Below are positions 17,332-26,879 of a DNA stretch of 59,403 bases, in pieces. Source of the DNA: Pseudomonas avellanae BPIC 631 (lineage in GTDB: Bacteria; Pseudomonadota; Gammaproteobacteria; Pseudomonadales; Pseudomonadaceae); assembly GCF_000444135.1 (NCBI RefSeq), contig NZ_ATDK01000055.1, positions 1-59,403 of the forward strand, written 5' to 3'. The position numbers were made by a program, and so were the translations under genes. How positions within the stretch are numbered: position 1 is the first letter of the stretch; the number at the start of each line of letters is the position of its first letter. The notes under the pieces are model-generated. The model searched no databases. It was not told the DNA's origin and was given only the letters and a program-made list of their open reading frames with translations.

Positions 17332-17454
17332 GGTAAACGGGCTGCCGAGATGAGCCGAACCGCGCAAAAAGCCCAGTCGCCGCTTCCATTGCCGAGGCGA
17401 TTGGCTAAGATGCGCGGACCGCCTGTTGTCTTGGCGGCTCATCAAGGAGCACGA

Positions 17455-18279
17455 ATGTCCACTGAAGAGGAGATCGCCATTTCCGGCGGTACACCTATGA
17501 TCCCCGATCAGCGCCGGGAGCTGATGCTGCGTCAGTTGCGCAAGCATCAGGTCCTCAGCGTTCATCAGTTGATGGAGATGTTCGACTGCTCGCACATGAC
17601 CATCCGCCGCGACATCGCTCAGCTGGAGCAGGAAGGCCGGGCCTATTCGGTCACCGGTGGCGTGCGCATCGCCAGCCAGGTGCACAGCGAGCCCAGCCAT
17701 CAATCCAAAGCCGTGGTGGAACTGCCGCACAAGCAAGGCATGGCGCGGCTGGCAGCAGGTTTGCTGCACCCGGACATGACGATTTACCTGGACGCAGGCA
17801 CCAGCACGCTGGAAATCGTGCCGCACATTATCGCGCTGTCAGGCATGACCGTGGTGACCAATGATTTCGGCGTGGTCAACGCGCTGGCCGATGCTGCGCA
17901 TGTGGATGTGATTCACACCGGCGGCCTGCTCGATCACCCCAACCGCTCCAGTGTCGGCGGGCTGGCGGCCGCAACGTTGCGGCAATTGGCAACCGACGTG
18001 GCCTTCATGTCCACCAGCTCGTGGGACCTGCAACGCGGCACCACGACGCCGTCAGCGTTGAAAGTCGAGGTCAAGCAAGCGGCCATGCAATCGGCCTCGC
18101 AAACCGTGTTGGTCGCCACCAGCTCCAAGTACGGTACCTTCGGCATGTACAAGGTGGCCGGGCTGGATCAGTTCGACACCATCATCAGCGACGCCGCCTT
18201 GGCTGAAGCGGCAGCCGACGGCATTCGCAAGCAGCGCATCGAGTTGCTGCTGGCGCCCGTGGGTGGTCGCTCGAAATAG
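17455..18279 (+). CDS. DeoR-family transcriptional regulator
   Basis: A 274-residue regulator from ATG 17455 with AAGGAG close upstream; the frame is open for 35 codons before this without a ribosome site. The N-terminal winged helix (RRELMLRQLRKHQVLSVHQLMEMFDCSHMTIRRDIAQLEQEGR, then VTGGV) is the DeoR signature. The rest is the sugar-phosphate isomerase-like sensor, including DAGTSTLEIVPHI and the VVTNDFGVVNAL block. Such repressors respond to phosphorylated sugars or polyols. It stands 123 bases after the dehydrogenase pseudogene and is the only regulator of this block still intact. Confidence 0.87.
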   Translation: MSTEEEIAISGGTPMIPDQRRELMLRQLRKHQVLSVHQLMEMFDCSHMTIRRDIAQLEQEGRAYSVTGGVRIASQVHSEPSHQSKAVVELPHKQGMARLAAGLLHPDMTIYLDAGTSTLEIVPHIIALSGMTVVTNDFGVVNALADAAHVDVIHTGGLLDHPNRSSVGGLAAATLRQLATDVAFMSTSSWDLQRGTTTPSALKVEVKQAAMQSASQTVLVATSSKYGTFGMYKVAGLDQFDTIISDAALAEAAADGIRKQRIELLLAPVGGRSK

Positions 18280-18324
18280 AGGTGGCTGCGCTGGCTGATG
18301 CCAGAGGCCACAAATGGCAGGCGT

Positions 18325-18355
18325 AAAAAAACCCGGTCTCGCGACCGGGTTTTTT
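18325..18355. terminator. Bidirectional terminator between the deoR-type gene and typA
   Basis: A stem ACCCGGTC / GACCGGGT with a TCGC loop, flanked by an A-run on one side and a T-run on the other. It can therefore terminate both convergent genes (stops at 18279 and 18380). Confidence 0.9.
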
Positions 18356-18379
18356 GTGTCTAGCCGACTAACCGATTAC

Positions 18380-20200
18380 TCAGTTGCCCGACTTCTTGGC
18401 AGCGCGAGTACGCTCGCTTTCGCCAAGGATTTTCTTACGCAGGCGGATCGACTTTGGAGTCACTTCGCAGAGTTCGTCTTCTTGTACGAATTCCAGCGCT
18501 TGTTCCAGAGTGAAGCGGATAGGCGGAACCAGAGCGATGGTTTCGTCTTTACCGGAAGCACGCATGTTGTCGAGCTTCTTGCCTTTGGTTGGGTTTACAC
18601 CCAGGTCGTTGTCGCGGCTGTTGATGCCGACGATCTGACCTTCGTACACGTCTTCGCCATGACCCAGGAACAGCTTGCCACGGGCTTGCAGTGTTTCCAG
18701 GGAGTAGGTCAGCGCCTTGCCGGTAGCAACCGAAACCAGAACGCCGTTCTGACGGCCGGACATGTCGCCAGACTTCATCACGTCGTAACGGTCGAAGATG
18801 CTGGTCAGAATGCCTGCGCCGGAAGTCAGGGTCAGGAATTCGTTACGGAAACCGATCAGGCCACGAGCAGGAATGTTGTATTCGAGACGAACACGGCCCT
18901 TGCCATCCGGAACCATGTTGGTCAGGTCGCCCTTACGGATACCGATCTGTTCCATGATCGAACCCTGGGATTCTTCCGGCAGGTCGATGGTGACGTTCTC
19001 GAACGGTTCGTGCTTGACGCCATCAACCATGCGGATGATCACTTCAGGACGACCAACACCCATTTCGAAGCCTTCGCGACGCATGGTTTCGATCAGTACC
19101 GAGAGGTGCAGCTCACCACGGCCGGAGACCTTGAACTTGTCGGCGGTGTCGCCTTCTTCAACGCGCAGGGCAACGTTGTACAGCAGTTCTTTGTCCAGAC
19201 GTTCCTTGATGTTACGGCTGGTGACGAACTTGCCTTCTTTACCGCAGAAAGGCGAGTCGTTTACCTGGAAAGTCATGGAAACGGTAGGTTCGTCAACGGT
19301 CAGCGGCTTCATCGCTTCAACGTTCTGTGGGTCGCACAGGGTGTCGGAGATGAACAGCTCTTCGAAGCCGCTGATGCAGACGATGTCGCCGGCAGCTGCT
19401 TCTTCGACGTCTACACGGTGCAGACCGTGGTGACCCATCAGTTTCAGGATACGACCGTTACGGCGCTTGCCGTTGGCGTCGATAGCCACAACCTGGGTGT
19501 TTGGCTTGACCTTGCCGCGAGCAATACGGCCAACGCCGATGATGCCCAGGAAGCTGTTGTAGTCCAGTGCCGAGATTTGCATCTGGAACGGAGCGTCACG
19601 GTCAACGGCAGGTGCCGGAACGTTGTCGACGATGGACTGATACAGCGGAGTCATGTCTTCAGCCATTTCGGTGTGGTCCAGACCGGCAATGCCGTTCAGG
19701 GCCGAGGCGTAGACGACTTTGAAGTCCAGCTGTTCTTCGGTAGCACCCAGGTTGTCGAACAGGTCGAAGATCTGATCCAGAACCCAGTCCGGACGCGCGC
19801 CTGGACGGTCAACCTTGTTGATGACCACGATTGGACGCAGGCCGGCTTCGAAAGCCTTCTTGGTCACAAAACGGGTTTGCGGCATAGGGCCGTCCTGGGC
19901 ATCGACCAGCAGCAGTACGGAGTCGACCATCGACATCACGCGCTCTACTTCACCACCGAAGTCGGCGTGGCCCGGGGTGTCCACGATGTTGATGTGGTAG
20001 CCATTCCAGTTGATCGCGGTGTTCTTCGCGAGAATGGTAATACCGCGCTCTTTTTCCTGGTCGTTGGAGTCCATCACGCGCTCATCGTTGAGCTCGCCGC
20101 GCTCCAGAGTGCCGGATTGACGCAGGAGTTTGTCTACCAGGGTGGTCTTACCATGGTCAACGTGAGCAATGATGGCGATGTTGCGTAGATTTTCGATCAC
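18380..20200 (-). CDS. typA: Ribosome-associated GTPase TypA/BipA
   Basis: A 606-residue translational GTPase. G motifs are intact: [10 protein letters not shown] (G1), DTPGHADF (G3), NKVD (G4), with the EF-G-like domain order G, beta-barrel, domains III and V, then the BipA-specific C-terminus ([49 protein letters not shown]). It binds the ribosome and helps 50S assembly and adaptation to stress or low temperature. It is transcribed alone: a bidirectional terminator lies after it and a spacer of about 140 bases separates it from thiI upstream. Synteny typA-thiI-glnA is usual in Pseudomonas. Confidence 0.97.
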   Translation of the reverse strand: MIENLRNIAIIAHVDHGKTTLVDKLLRQSGTLERGELNDERVMDSNDQEKERGITILAKNTAINWNGYHINIVDTPGHADFGGEVERVMSMVDSVLLLVDAQDGPMPQTRFVTKKAFEAGLRPIVVINKVDRPGARPDWVLDQIFDLFDNLGATEEQLDFKVVYASALNGIAGLDHTEMAEDMTPLYQSIVDNVPAPAVDRDAPFQMQISALDYNSFLGIIGVGRIARGKVKPNTQVVAIDANGKRRNGRILKLMGHHGLHRVDVEEAAAGDIVCISGFEELFISDTLCDPQNVEAMKPLTVDEPTVSMTFQVNDSPFCGKEGKFVTSRNIKERLDKELLYNVALRVEEGDTADKFKVSGRGELHLSVLIETMRREGFEMGVGRPEVIIRMVDGVKHEPFENVTIDLPEESQGSIMEQIGIRKGDLTNMVPDGKGRVRLEYNIPARGLIGFRNEFLTLTSGAGILTSIFDRYDVMKSGDMSGRQNGVLVSVATGKALTYSLETLQARGKLFLGHGEDVYEGQIVGINSRDNDLGVNPTKGKKLDNMRASGKDETIALVPPIRFTLEQALEFVQEDELCEVTPKSIRLRKKILGESERTRAAKKSGN

Positions 20201-20342
20201 TTGTGTATCTCGATCAGAGGATTCGGTCTGCTGACTGTTTACAGGCAGCGATTACTATTTCGAGTCGGCAAAAGCCGTTACGGCATGACGACTGGTGTCG
20301 GGGGGCCGGTGACGCAAGCCACAGGCAAACAGCCCCGGGCAC

Positions 20343-21797
20343 TTAGCTAGGTCGATAAACGCGCACATTGGCATGCCCCTCACTGAGCAAATGGTGAGCA
20401 TGCAGGCGACTCATGACGCCTTTGTCGCAATACAAAAGGTACTGGCGCGTGTCATCCAGTGCCTTGAAACGGCTGTTCAGTGCGTAGAACGGCAACGTCT
20501 GTATCTCCACGCCGGGCACTTGCAGCGGCTGGTCTTCCTGGGCATCCGGGTGACGGATGTCGATGATGACCTGGCCGGCCAGCGCCTGGCTGACTTCTTC
20601 GATGTCGATATTGCGGCTCAGATCGTCGATGACCCGATCGATCGAAACCAGCTTGGCGCGCTCAAGCGCCTGCTCGAGAATCGCCATGTCGAACTGTTGT
20701 TCTTCGTACTCAACGCGATTTCGCTTGGCGTTGGTCTTCGGGTTAACCGAAATCACCCCGCAATACTCAGGCATGTGCCGGGCAAAATCGGCAGTGCCGA
20801 TTTCAGTCGCCAGGTCCACGATGTCCTGCTTGTGGGTTGCAACCAGCGGTCGCAACACCAGTTTGTCGGTGGCCGCGTCGATCAGTGACAGGTTCGGCAG
20901 CGTCTGGCTGGCGACCTGTGAAATCGCTTCGCCCGTCACCAGCACGTCGATTTCAAGACGATCAGCCACAGCGGATGCAGCGCGTAACATCATACGCTTC
21001 AAAACTACACCCATATGACTGTTATCGACTTTCTGCAGAATTTCTCCGAGAACTTCCTCGAAAGGCACGCTGACAAACAGCACACGCTGCGAACTGCCGT
21101 ACTTCTTCCAGATGAAATGCGCGACTTCCATCACGCCCAGTTCATGGGCACGACCGCCCAGATTGAAGAAGCAGAAGTGCGCCATAAGGCCGCGGCGCAT
21201 GATCTGGTAGGCCGCAACGGTCGAATCGAACCCGCCGGACATCAATACCAGGGTCTGCTCCAGCGCGCCCAAAGGGTAGCCGCCCATGCCTTTATGCTGG
21301 TCATGAACAACAAACAACCGTTGGTCGCGAATTTCCATCCGCACGACCAGATCGGGCTTTTTCAGCTCGATTCCGGCCGCGCCACATTGCATGCGCAACT
21401 GGCTGCCGACGTATTTCTCGACGTCCATCGAGCTGAAATCGTGGCGACCGGCGCGTTTGCATCGTACCGAAAACATCGTGCCCGGCAGCAGGTCGGCGTA
21501 GTGCAGTTTGCACTTGGCGACCACGTCATCCATGTCGCCCAGCGGGTACTCGGCCACCTGCAGAAAGTTGGCAATCCCCGGCATGCAGCTCAGCCGATCC
21601 CTGATGCCCTGCAGCACTTTGGGGTCAGTCAGCCGGGTTTCGACCTCGAGGTTATCCCATACGCCACCCACGACAATGTCCGCGTCCAGTTCACGGAGCA
21701 CGGTACGAATGTTCTTGCCCAACTGCCGGATGAATTTCTTGCGCACCGGCGGGCTTTTGATGGTGATTTCTGGGAAAACTTTAACGATTAGTTTCAT
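20343..21797 (-). CDS. thiI: tRNA 4-thiouridine synthase ThiI
   Basis: A 484-residue protein with the THUMP domain first, then the PP-loop [11 protein letters not shown] that adenylates U8 of tRNA, the catalytic cysteine of MPEYCGVIS, and a C-terminal rhodanese domain with its persulfide cysteine in LLYCDKG. It makes 4-thiouridine in tRNA and, in organisms that use it, passes sulfur to thiamine synthesis. ATG 21797 gives the usual start [15 protein letters not shown]; the open frame extends 21 codons further but into AT-rich leader sequence. No strong ribosome site is visible. Transcription diverges from glnA. Confidence 0.95.
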   Translation of the reverse strand: MKLIVKVFPEITIKSPPVRKKFIRQLGKNIRTVLRELDADIVVGGVWDNLEVETRLTDPKVLQGIRDRLSCMPGIANFLQVAEYPLGDMDDVVAKCKLHYADLLPGTMFSVRCKRAGRHDFSSMDVEKYVGSQLRMQCGAAGIELKKPDLVVRMEIRDQRLFVVHDQHKGMGGYPLGALEQTLVLMSGGFDSTVAAYQIMRRGLMAHFCFFNLGGRAHELGVMEVAHFIWKKYGSSQRVLFVSVPFEEVLGEILQKVDNSHMGVVLKRMMLRAASAVADRLEIDVLVTGEAISQVASQTLPNLSLIDAATDKLVLRPLVATHKQDIVDLATEIGTADFARHMPEYCGVISVNPKTNAKRNRVEYEEQQFDMAILEQALERAKLVSIDRVIDDLSRNIDIEEVSQALAGQVIIDIRHPDAQEDQPLQVPGVEIQTLPFYALNSRFKALDDTRQYLLYCDKGVMSRLHAHHLLSEGHANVRVYRPS

Positions 21798-21925
21798 GGA
21801 AACAGAGCGTGAGGTGCCGACTGAAAAAGGGGGGCGCGGATTATAGCGGAAATTGCTCAACGTTTAACCAGTTATCGTACACGCAATCATCGACGCACTA
21901 AAAAGAGTCAACGCAACAAATGACA

Positions 21926-21940
21926 GCGCCATAACGGTGC
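21926..21940. promoter_or_regulatory. NtrC-type enhancer site of glnA
   Basis: GCGCC-ATAAC-GGTGC matches the NtrC dyad GCACC-N5-GGTGC with one mismatch. It is centred about 107 bases upstream of the start point expected from the sigma-54 promoter at 22014-22029, the usual enhancer distance. Confidence 0.6.
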
Positions 21941-22013
21941 GCGATTTTCCCGGCAGACGCGTTTTCATCCCCTGAAAGCCAGCTTTTGAAGCAAAAAACC
22001 CAACACGGGGCAC

Positions 22014-22029
22014 TGGCATGCAAATTGCT
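22014..22029 (+). promoter_or_regulatory. Sigma-54 promoter of glnA
   Basis: TGGCATG-N4-TTGCT, with GG and GC exactly ten bases apart, is a near-consensus -24/-12 element. The transcript should start near 22040, leaving a leader of about 90 bases before ATG 22133. It fits NtrC control of glutamine synthetase. Confidence 0.85.
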
Positions 22030-22132
22030 CCCTTGTGAGGCAGGTTGCCTTGGCAGAATATTCGCGCCGGCATCACCCAAATTCAAGGGACCCAGCCTAT
22101 AGAAGGCGGTCCTTAGCCACCCGGAGGACACC

Positions 22133-23539
22133 ATGTCGAAGTCGGTTCAACTCATCAAAGATCATGACGTTAAGTGGATTGATCTGCGCTTCACGGACAC
22201 TAAAGGTACGCAGCACCACGTGACCATGCCAGCTCGCGATGCGCTGGAAGACGACTTCTTCGAAGTCGGCAAGATGTTCGACGGCTCCTCTATCTCTGGC
22301 TGGAAAGGCATCGAAGCCTCCGACATGATTCTGCTGCCGGACGACGAAACCGCAGTTCTGGATCCGTTCACCGAAGAGCCGACCCTGATCCTGGTGTGCG
22401 ACATCATCGAACCGTCGACCATGCAAGGTTACGATCGTGACCCACGCGCCATTGCTCGTCGCGCCGAGGAATACCTGAAGTCCACCGGTATCGGTGACAC
22501 CGTATTCGCAGGCCCGGAGCCAGAATTCTTCATCTTCGACGAAGTGAAATTCAAATCCGACATCTCCGGTTCCATGTTCAAGATCTACTCTGAGCAAGGT
22601 TCGTGGATGTCCGACCAGGACGTGGAAGGCGGCAACAAGGGCCACCGCCCAGGCGTCAAAGGTGGTTACTTCCCGGTTCCGCCGTTTGACCACGACCACG
22701 AAATCCGTACCGCCATGTGCAACGCTCTGGAAGAAATGGGCCAGACCGTTGAAGTTCACCACCACGAAGTGGCGACCGCTGGCCAGAACGAAATCGGCGT
22801 GAAGTTCAACACTCTGGTCAAGAAGGCTGACGAAGTTCAGACCCTGAAATACGTTGTTCACAACGTTGCTGACGCTTACGGCCGCACCGCGACCTTCATG
22901 CCAAAGCCTCTGTACGGTGACAACGGTTCGGGCATGCACGTGCACATGTCCATCGCCAAAGATGGCAAGAACACCTTCGCAGGTGAAGGCTATGCCGGCC
23001 TGTCCGACATCGCGCTGTACTTCATCGGCGGCATCATCAAGCACGGTAAAGCCCTGAACGGCTTCACCAACCCGGCAACCAACTCCTACAAGCGTCTGGT
23101 TCCAGGTTTCGAAGCCCCGGTCATGCTGGCCTACTCGGCCCGTAACCGCTCCGCATCGATCCGTATTCCTTACGTCAACAGCCCACGCGGCCGTCGTATC
23201 GAAGCGCGTTTCCCGGATCCGGCAGCCAACCCGTACCTGGCCTTCGCGGCTCTGTTGATGGCTGGCCTGGACGGCATCCAGAACAAGATCCACCCTGGCG
23301 ATGCCGCTGACAAAAACCTGTATGACCTGCCGCCTGAAGAGGCCAAAGAGATCCCACAGGTTTGCGGCAGCCTGAAAGAAGCGCTGGAAGAACTGGACAA
23401 GGGCCGTGCGTTCCTGACCAAAGGCGGCGTATTCAGCGACGACTTCATCGACGCTTACATCGCACTGAAAAGCGAAGAAGAAATCCGCGTTCGCACCTTC
23501 GTACACCCACTGGAATACGAGCTGTACTACAGCTGCTGA
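22133..23539 (+). CDS. glnA: Glutamine synthetase type I
   Basis: A 468-residue enzyme, full length for the GSI-beta type. It joins ammonia to glutamate with ATP. Seen directly: the N-terminal beta-grasp ([13 protein letters not shown]), [11 protein letters not shown], the metal/ATP-site block [12 protein letters not shown], the [10 protein letters not shown] loop, NRSASIRIP, and NLYDLPPEE containing the tyrosine that GlnE adenylylates. GGAGG precedes ATG 22133. A sigma-54 promoter and NtrC site lie upstream and a strong terminator downstream. Codon use is highly biased, as for an abundant protein, which also produces a long meaningless open frame on the opposite strand. Confidence 0.98.
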   Translation: MSKSVQLIKDHDVKWIDLRFTDTKGTQHHVTMPARDALEDDFFEVGKMFDGSSISGWKGIEASDMILLPDDETAVLDPFTEEPTLILVCDIIEPSTMQGYDRDPRAIARRAEEYLKSTGIGDTVFAGPEPEFFIFDEVKFKSDISGSMFKIYSEQGSWMSDQDVEGGNKGHRPGVKGGYFPVPPFDHDHEIRTAMCNALEEMGQTVEVHHHEVATAGQNEIGVKFNTLVKKADEVQTLKYVVHNVADAYGRTATFMPKPLYGDNGSGMHVHMSIAKDGKNTFAGEGYAGLSDIALYFIGGIIKHGKALNGFTNPATNSYKRLVPGFEAPVMLAYSARNRSASIRIPYVNSPRGRRIEARFPDPAANPYLAFAALLMAGLDGIQNKIHPGDAADKNLYDLPPEEAKEIPQVCGSLKEALEELDKGRAFLTKGGVFSDDFIDAYIALKSEEEIRVRTFVHPLEYELYYSC

Positions 23540-23570
23540 TCCAGCCGCGCCAGCATTGATGGCGTAACAA

Positions 23571-23598
23571 GAGACCTCCTTCGGGAGGTCTTTTTTTT
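23571..23598 (+). terminator. Terminator of glnA
   Basis: GAGACCTCC-TTC-GGGAGGTC followed by eight T's, 31 bases after the glnA stop. Confidence 0.93.
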
Positions 23599-23702
23599 GT
23601 CCGGATTGTGCGGGGTGAAGTTTTATTCACCCCGCAGGGCTGGCCCTGACCAGGCACTTGGCGTTAAATCTGCCTCTCCTCAACAACCCGAGATGGACCG
23701 CC

Positions 23703-24260
23703 ATGCGCCTGCTTCTGGCCACTTCCCTGCTGACCCTGACGTGCATGTCCTCCTGCTTCGCTTTCGCTGCCGAGCAGAAGCCTTCGGCTATCGAGCCATT
23801 GTTGCAAGCGATCAGCGAGCGTCTGACCATCGCCGATCAGGTTGCCCTGAGCAAATGGGACAGCGGCAAAGCCGTCGAAGACCCGCCGCGCGAGCAGCAA
23901 GTCATCAGCGCCGCGCAGGCACGCGCTGACGAGTTCAAGCTGAACCCCGACGATGTTCAACGCCTGTTCCGCGCGCAGATCGAGGCCAACAAGCAAGTAC
24001 AGAACGCCCTGCTTGCCCAATGGCATGCAGCAGGCAAAGCCCCTGATACAACCAGACTGAGCCTGGTAGACGACATTCGCCCGAAACTCGACCGACTGCA
24101 AACCCAGTTGCTGCAGGCGTACGCCGCCTTCCAGCCACTGCGCAAGAGCGAAGACTGCAAGATCCAGCTGGATGCCGCGCTGAAGCGTTATCAGACCGAC
24201 GCCATTCATGATCAGGCGCTGGTCTTGGCCACCGCTGATCTTTGTGCGGCAAAACACTGA
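23703..24260 (+). CDS. Exported chorismate mutase (AroQ-gamma type)
   Basis: A 185-residue precursor from ATG 23703 with a signal peptide cut near AFA-AE. The mature protein is all-helical, with the AroQ helix pattern IEPLLQAISERLTIADQVALSKWDSGKAVEDPPREQQVI (active-site arginine, lysine and glutamate region) and two C-terminal cysteines (SEDC, DLC) that in periplasmic mutases form a disulfide. It should convert chorismate to prephenate outside the cytoplasm. Secreted mutases occur in P. aeruginosa and in several plant pathogens; what substrate pool it uses is unclear. It lies between glnA and two DUF4124 genes, with no aromatic-pathway neighbour. Confidence 0.83.
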   Translation: MRLLLATSLLTLTCMSSCFAFAAEQKPSAIEPLLQAISERLTIADQVALSKWDSGKAVEDPPREQQVISAAQARADEFKLNPDDVQRLFRAQIEANKQVQNALLAQWHAAGKAPDTTRLSLVDDIRPKLDRLQTQLLQAYAAFQPLRKSEDCKIQLDAALKRYQTDAIHDQALVLATADLCAAKH

Positions 24261-24338
24261 GACATCAGGCGGATAGCGCAGCATGGGGCGATGTGTTCTA
24301 TGCTGATGGCCACTTGTGCCATTGCTTTCGAGAGTCTC

Positions 24339-24881
24339 ATGCGTCAAAGCCTGATTTGCCTGCTGCTGTTGATCAGCCTGCCTGCCCTGGCGCAGATCTA
24401 TAAATACACCGATGCCAACGGCAACACGGCGTTCAGCAATCAGCCACCCAACGGCACCAAAACCGAAGTGGTCGAGCTGCCGCCGCTCAACAGCATCGAA
24501 AAGCAGACGCCTGCCAGGCCAGCCGCGAACAGCGCGCCGCAAAGCGCGCCCGAACCGGCGCAGCAGCAGTCGCAACCCCTAACCCGCTACGACGTGCTGG
24601 AGCTGACCGATCTGCCCACCGACGAGGCGTTACGCGCCAACAATGGCACGTTCATCATCGGTGTGAAGGTTCAGCCGCGCCTGCAACAGAACCATCGCCT
24701 GCAACTGCTGCTGGACGGCAATCTGTACGGGCAGCCCTCCAACCTGCCGCGCTTTCAGGTGGTCAATGTAGACCGCGGCGAGCACAGCTTTGCGGTGGTG
24801 GTGAAGGACGGCGAGCGGATCGTTCAGCAGAGTGAGACCATCACCCTGACCATCCAGCGCGTGCACCTCGGCAAACCATGA
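24339..24881 (+). CDS. DUF4124 exported protein (first of two)
   Basis: A 180-residue protein from ATG 24339 with a signal peptide cut near ALA-QI. The mature N-terminus IYKYTDANGNTAFSNQPP is the DUF4124 motif; a Pro/Ala/Gln-rich linker (about residues 50-85) joins it to a C-terminal beta-rich domain (IIGVKVQPRLQQNHRLQLLLDG...RGEHSFAVVVKDGERIV) that resembles an Ig-like or Gram-negative envelope domain. It is followed by a paralogue that overlaps it by four bases. The function is unknown; this pair commonly lies between glnA and ntrB in pseudomonads. Confidence 0.8.
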   Translation: MRQSLICLLLLISLPALAQIYKYTDANGNTAFSNQPPNGTKTEVVELPPLNSIEKQTPARPAANSAPQSAPEPAQQQSQPLTRYDVLELTDLPTDEALRANNGTFIIGVKVQPRLQQNHRLQLLLDGNLYGQPSNLPRFQVVNVDRGEHSFAVVVKDGERIVQQSETITLTIQRVHLGKP

Positions 24882-25510
24882 ACAGACACCTAATGCACAG
24901 CGCGCTGGTCTGCTTGCTGCTGCTGATGGCGCTGCCCGCCGCCGCCGACGTTTATACCTACATCGATGCGCAGGGTAATCGGGTGTTTACCGACCAGCCG
25001 CACAAGAATGCCAAACGCGTGGACATCCCGCCCAGCAACAACATGACCGGCACCCCGCCGACCAAAACCTTGAAGGCGCACCCCGCAAAACCCGCCGTTC
25101 AGCCGATGTTTCACTATCAATTGCTGAGAATTCTGGTGCCAGAGCCCGACGCCACGCTGGTCAATCCCAGTGGCGACCTGATCGTGACCGTCACCAGCGA
25201 ACCGTTGCTGCAAGCGGGCCACAGCTATCGGCTGCTGCTCGATGGCGTTGCCGTCGGCGAGGCCGGACGCAGCCCGGTGTTCCCGTTGAGCAATGTGGAT
25301 CGTGGCACGCATCAGTTGTCGGTCGAAATTTTCGACGAGCTGGGCCGCGTTCTGGAAAAGACCCCAAACCAGCCGTTTCACCTGCAGCGTATTTCCCTGG
25401 CGCAAAAACGCGCGACCCATCCGTGCAAGGAAGGGGATTACGGGGTACGCCCCGAATGTCCGCTCAAGGACAAGCCCGAGCCAAAAAGCAGCATCCTGCC
25501 TTTCCTCTGA
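24878..25510 (+). CDS. DUF4124 exported protein (second of two)
   Basis: A 210-residue paralogue of the preceding protein, coupled by an ATGA overlap. It has the signal peptide (ALPAAA-DV), the DUF4124 opening VYTYIDAQGNRVFTDQPH, a proline-rich linker and the C-terminal domain (LIVTVTSEPLLQAGHSYRLLLDG...DRGTHQLSVEIFDELGRVL). It differs by a longer basic tail with two cysteines (THPCKEGDYGVRPECPLK). Tandem duplication followed by divergence is the simplest origin. No enzymatic residues are recognisable. Confidence 0.8.
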   Translation: MNRHLMHSALVCLLLLMALPAAADVYTYIDAQGNRVFTDQPHKNAKRVDIPPSNNMTGTPPTKTLKAHPAKPAVQPMFHYQLLRILVPEPDATLVNPSGDLIVTVTSEPLLQAGHSYRLLLDGVAVGEAGRSPVFPLSNVDRGTHQLSVEIFDELGRVLEKTPNQPFHLQRISLAQKRATHPCKEGDYGVRPECPLKDKPEPKSSILPFL

Positions 25511-25527
25511 TCCCGCCTGAAACGAGA

Positions 25528-25542
25528 GCACCTTTTTGGTGC
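25528..25542. promoter_or_regulatory. NtrC-type binding palindrome upstream of ntrB
   Basis: GCACC-TTTTT-GGTGC is a perfect match to the NtrC dyad, 17 bases after the second DUF4124 stop and about 250 bases before ntrB. It could control ntrBC or act as a weak terminator hairpin of the DUF4124 pair. A looser copy, GCACC-GTATG-GGTGG, lies at 25702-25716. Confidence 0.55.
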
Positions 25543-25793
25543 GCGCATTGAACGCATACGCAACAATACAGCCCAATTTGGTTCAGGATTGCGCCTGAGG
25601 GAGCGCCGTATGCGGGCACGTTCGTCAAAAACGATCCGCTTTTGCAGATAAAGCGCTTCTTTTCGGAGCCTTGGTTTGTTTTTTGCAACTTCACTGATAC
25701 AGCACCGTATGGGTGGCTTTGCTCCTGCTGGCGCAGACCTGCCAGCACCAGCACTGCGCGACTGCAATGTGCCAAAAGAGGTCAATACGATTC

Positions 25794-26879
25794 ATGACTA
25801 TCAGCGACGCGCTGCACAGACTGTTACTGGATAACCTGACCACTGCCACCATTCTGCTCAACGCCGACCTGCGACTTGAGTACATGAACCCGGCAGCGGA
25901 AATGCTCCTGGCCATCAGCGGGCAGCGTAGCCATGGGCAATTCATCAGCGAGCTGTTCACCGAGTCGGCTGAGGCACTGAGTTCGCTGCGTCAGGCAGTG
26001 GAACAGGCACACCCGTTCACCAAGCGCGAAGCGATGCTCACCGCACTGACCGGTCAGACATTGACTGTCGACTATGCCGTGACCCCCATCCTCAGCAAGG
26101 GCGATACCCTGCTGCTGCTTGAAGTGCATCCCCGTGACCGACTGTTGCGCATCACCAAGGAAGAAGCCCAGCTGTCCAAGCAGGAAACCACCAAGATGCT
26201 GGTGCGCGGCCTGGCTCACGAAATAAAGAATCCGCTCGGTGGCATTCGCGGCGCAGCGCAATTGCTGGCCCGCGAACTGCCCGAAGAAAGCCTCAAGGAT
26301 TACACCAACGTCATCATCGAAGAGGCCGACCGCCTGCGTAATCTGGTTGACCGCATGCTGGGTTCCAACAAGCTGCCGTCGCTGGCGATGACCAACGTGC
26401 ACGAAGTGCTCGAACGAGTGTGCAGCCTGGTCGAGGCCGAGAGCCAGGGCTGCATCACCTTGGTGCGTGACTATGACCCAAGCATTCCCGACGTATTGAT
26501 CGACCGCGAGCAGATGATCCAGGCGGTGCTCAATATCGTGCGCAACGCCATGCAGGCCATCAGCGGCCAGAACGAACTGCGTCTGGGCCGGATCACCATG
26601 AGAACCCGCGCCATGCGCCAGTTCACCATCGGCCATGTGCGCCACCGACTGGTAAGCAAGATCGAAATCATCGACAACGGCCCGGGTATCCCGGCCGAGC
26701 TTCAGGAAACCATTTTCTATCCGATGGTCAGTGGCCGCCCGGACGGCACAGGGCTCGGCCTCGCCATTACCCAGAACATCATCAGCCAGCACCAGGGCCT
26801 GATCGAGTGTGACAGCCATCCCGGCCACACCACGTTCTCGATCTTCCTGCCGCTGGAACAAGGAGCAGCTTCGACATGA
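25794..26879 (+). CDS. ntrB: Nitrogen-regulation histidine kinase NtrB
   Basis: A 361-residue cytoplasmic kinase/phosphatase. It has a PAS-like sensor domain (about 1-115), the phospho-acceptor H142 in GLAHEIKNPLGG, the N-box NIVRNAMQAI, and ATP-lid motifs DNGPGIP and GTGLGLAI. In nitrogen limitation it phosphorylates NtrC; with PII bound it dephosphorylates it. ATG 25794 was chosen over the longer frame because AGAGG lies upstream and the product has the usual family length. It overlaps ntrC by four bases. The 283-base gap before it holds the NtrC-like sites described separately. Confidence 0.95.
   Translation: MTISDALHRLLLDNLTTATILLNADLRLEYMNPAAEMLLAISGQRSHGQFISELFTESAEALSSLRQAVEQAHPFTKREAMLTALTGQTLTVDYAVTPILSKGDTLLLLEVHPRDRLLRITKEEAQLSKQETTKMLVRGLAHEIKNPLGGIRGAAQLLARELPEESLKDYTNVIIEEADRLRNLVDRMLGSNKLPSLAMTNVHEVLERVCSLVEAESQGCITLVRDYDPSIPDVLIDREQMIQAVLNIVRNAMQAISGQNELRLGRITMRTRAMRQFTIGHVRHRLVSKIEIIDNGPGIPAELQETIFYPMVSGRPDGTGLGLAITQNIISQHQGLIECDSHPGHTTFSIFLPLEQGAAST

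Noticed and set aside
18314..20188. Long open frame (624 codons) antisense to typA
   Set aside because: Mirror frame of a highly codon-biased gene. It runs through the bidirectional terminator and shows no family features.
22097..23506. Open frame of 469 codons antisense to glnA
   Set aside because: Same composition artefact; glnA on the + strand has a promoter, ribosome site, terminator and all catalytic motifs.
25714..25730. TGGCTTT-N4-CTGC before ntrB as a sigma-54 promoter
   Set aside because: Spacing of GG and GC is right, but the bases between are far from consensus and it overlaps a loose NtrC-like dyad. Too weak to list as a feature.
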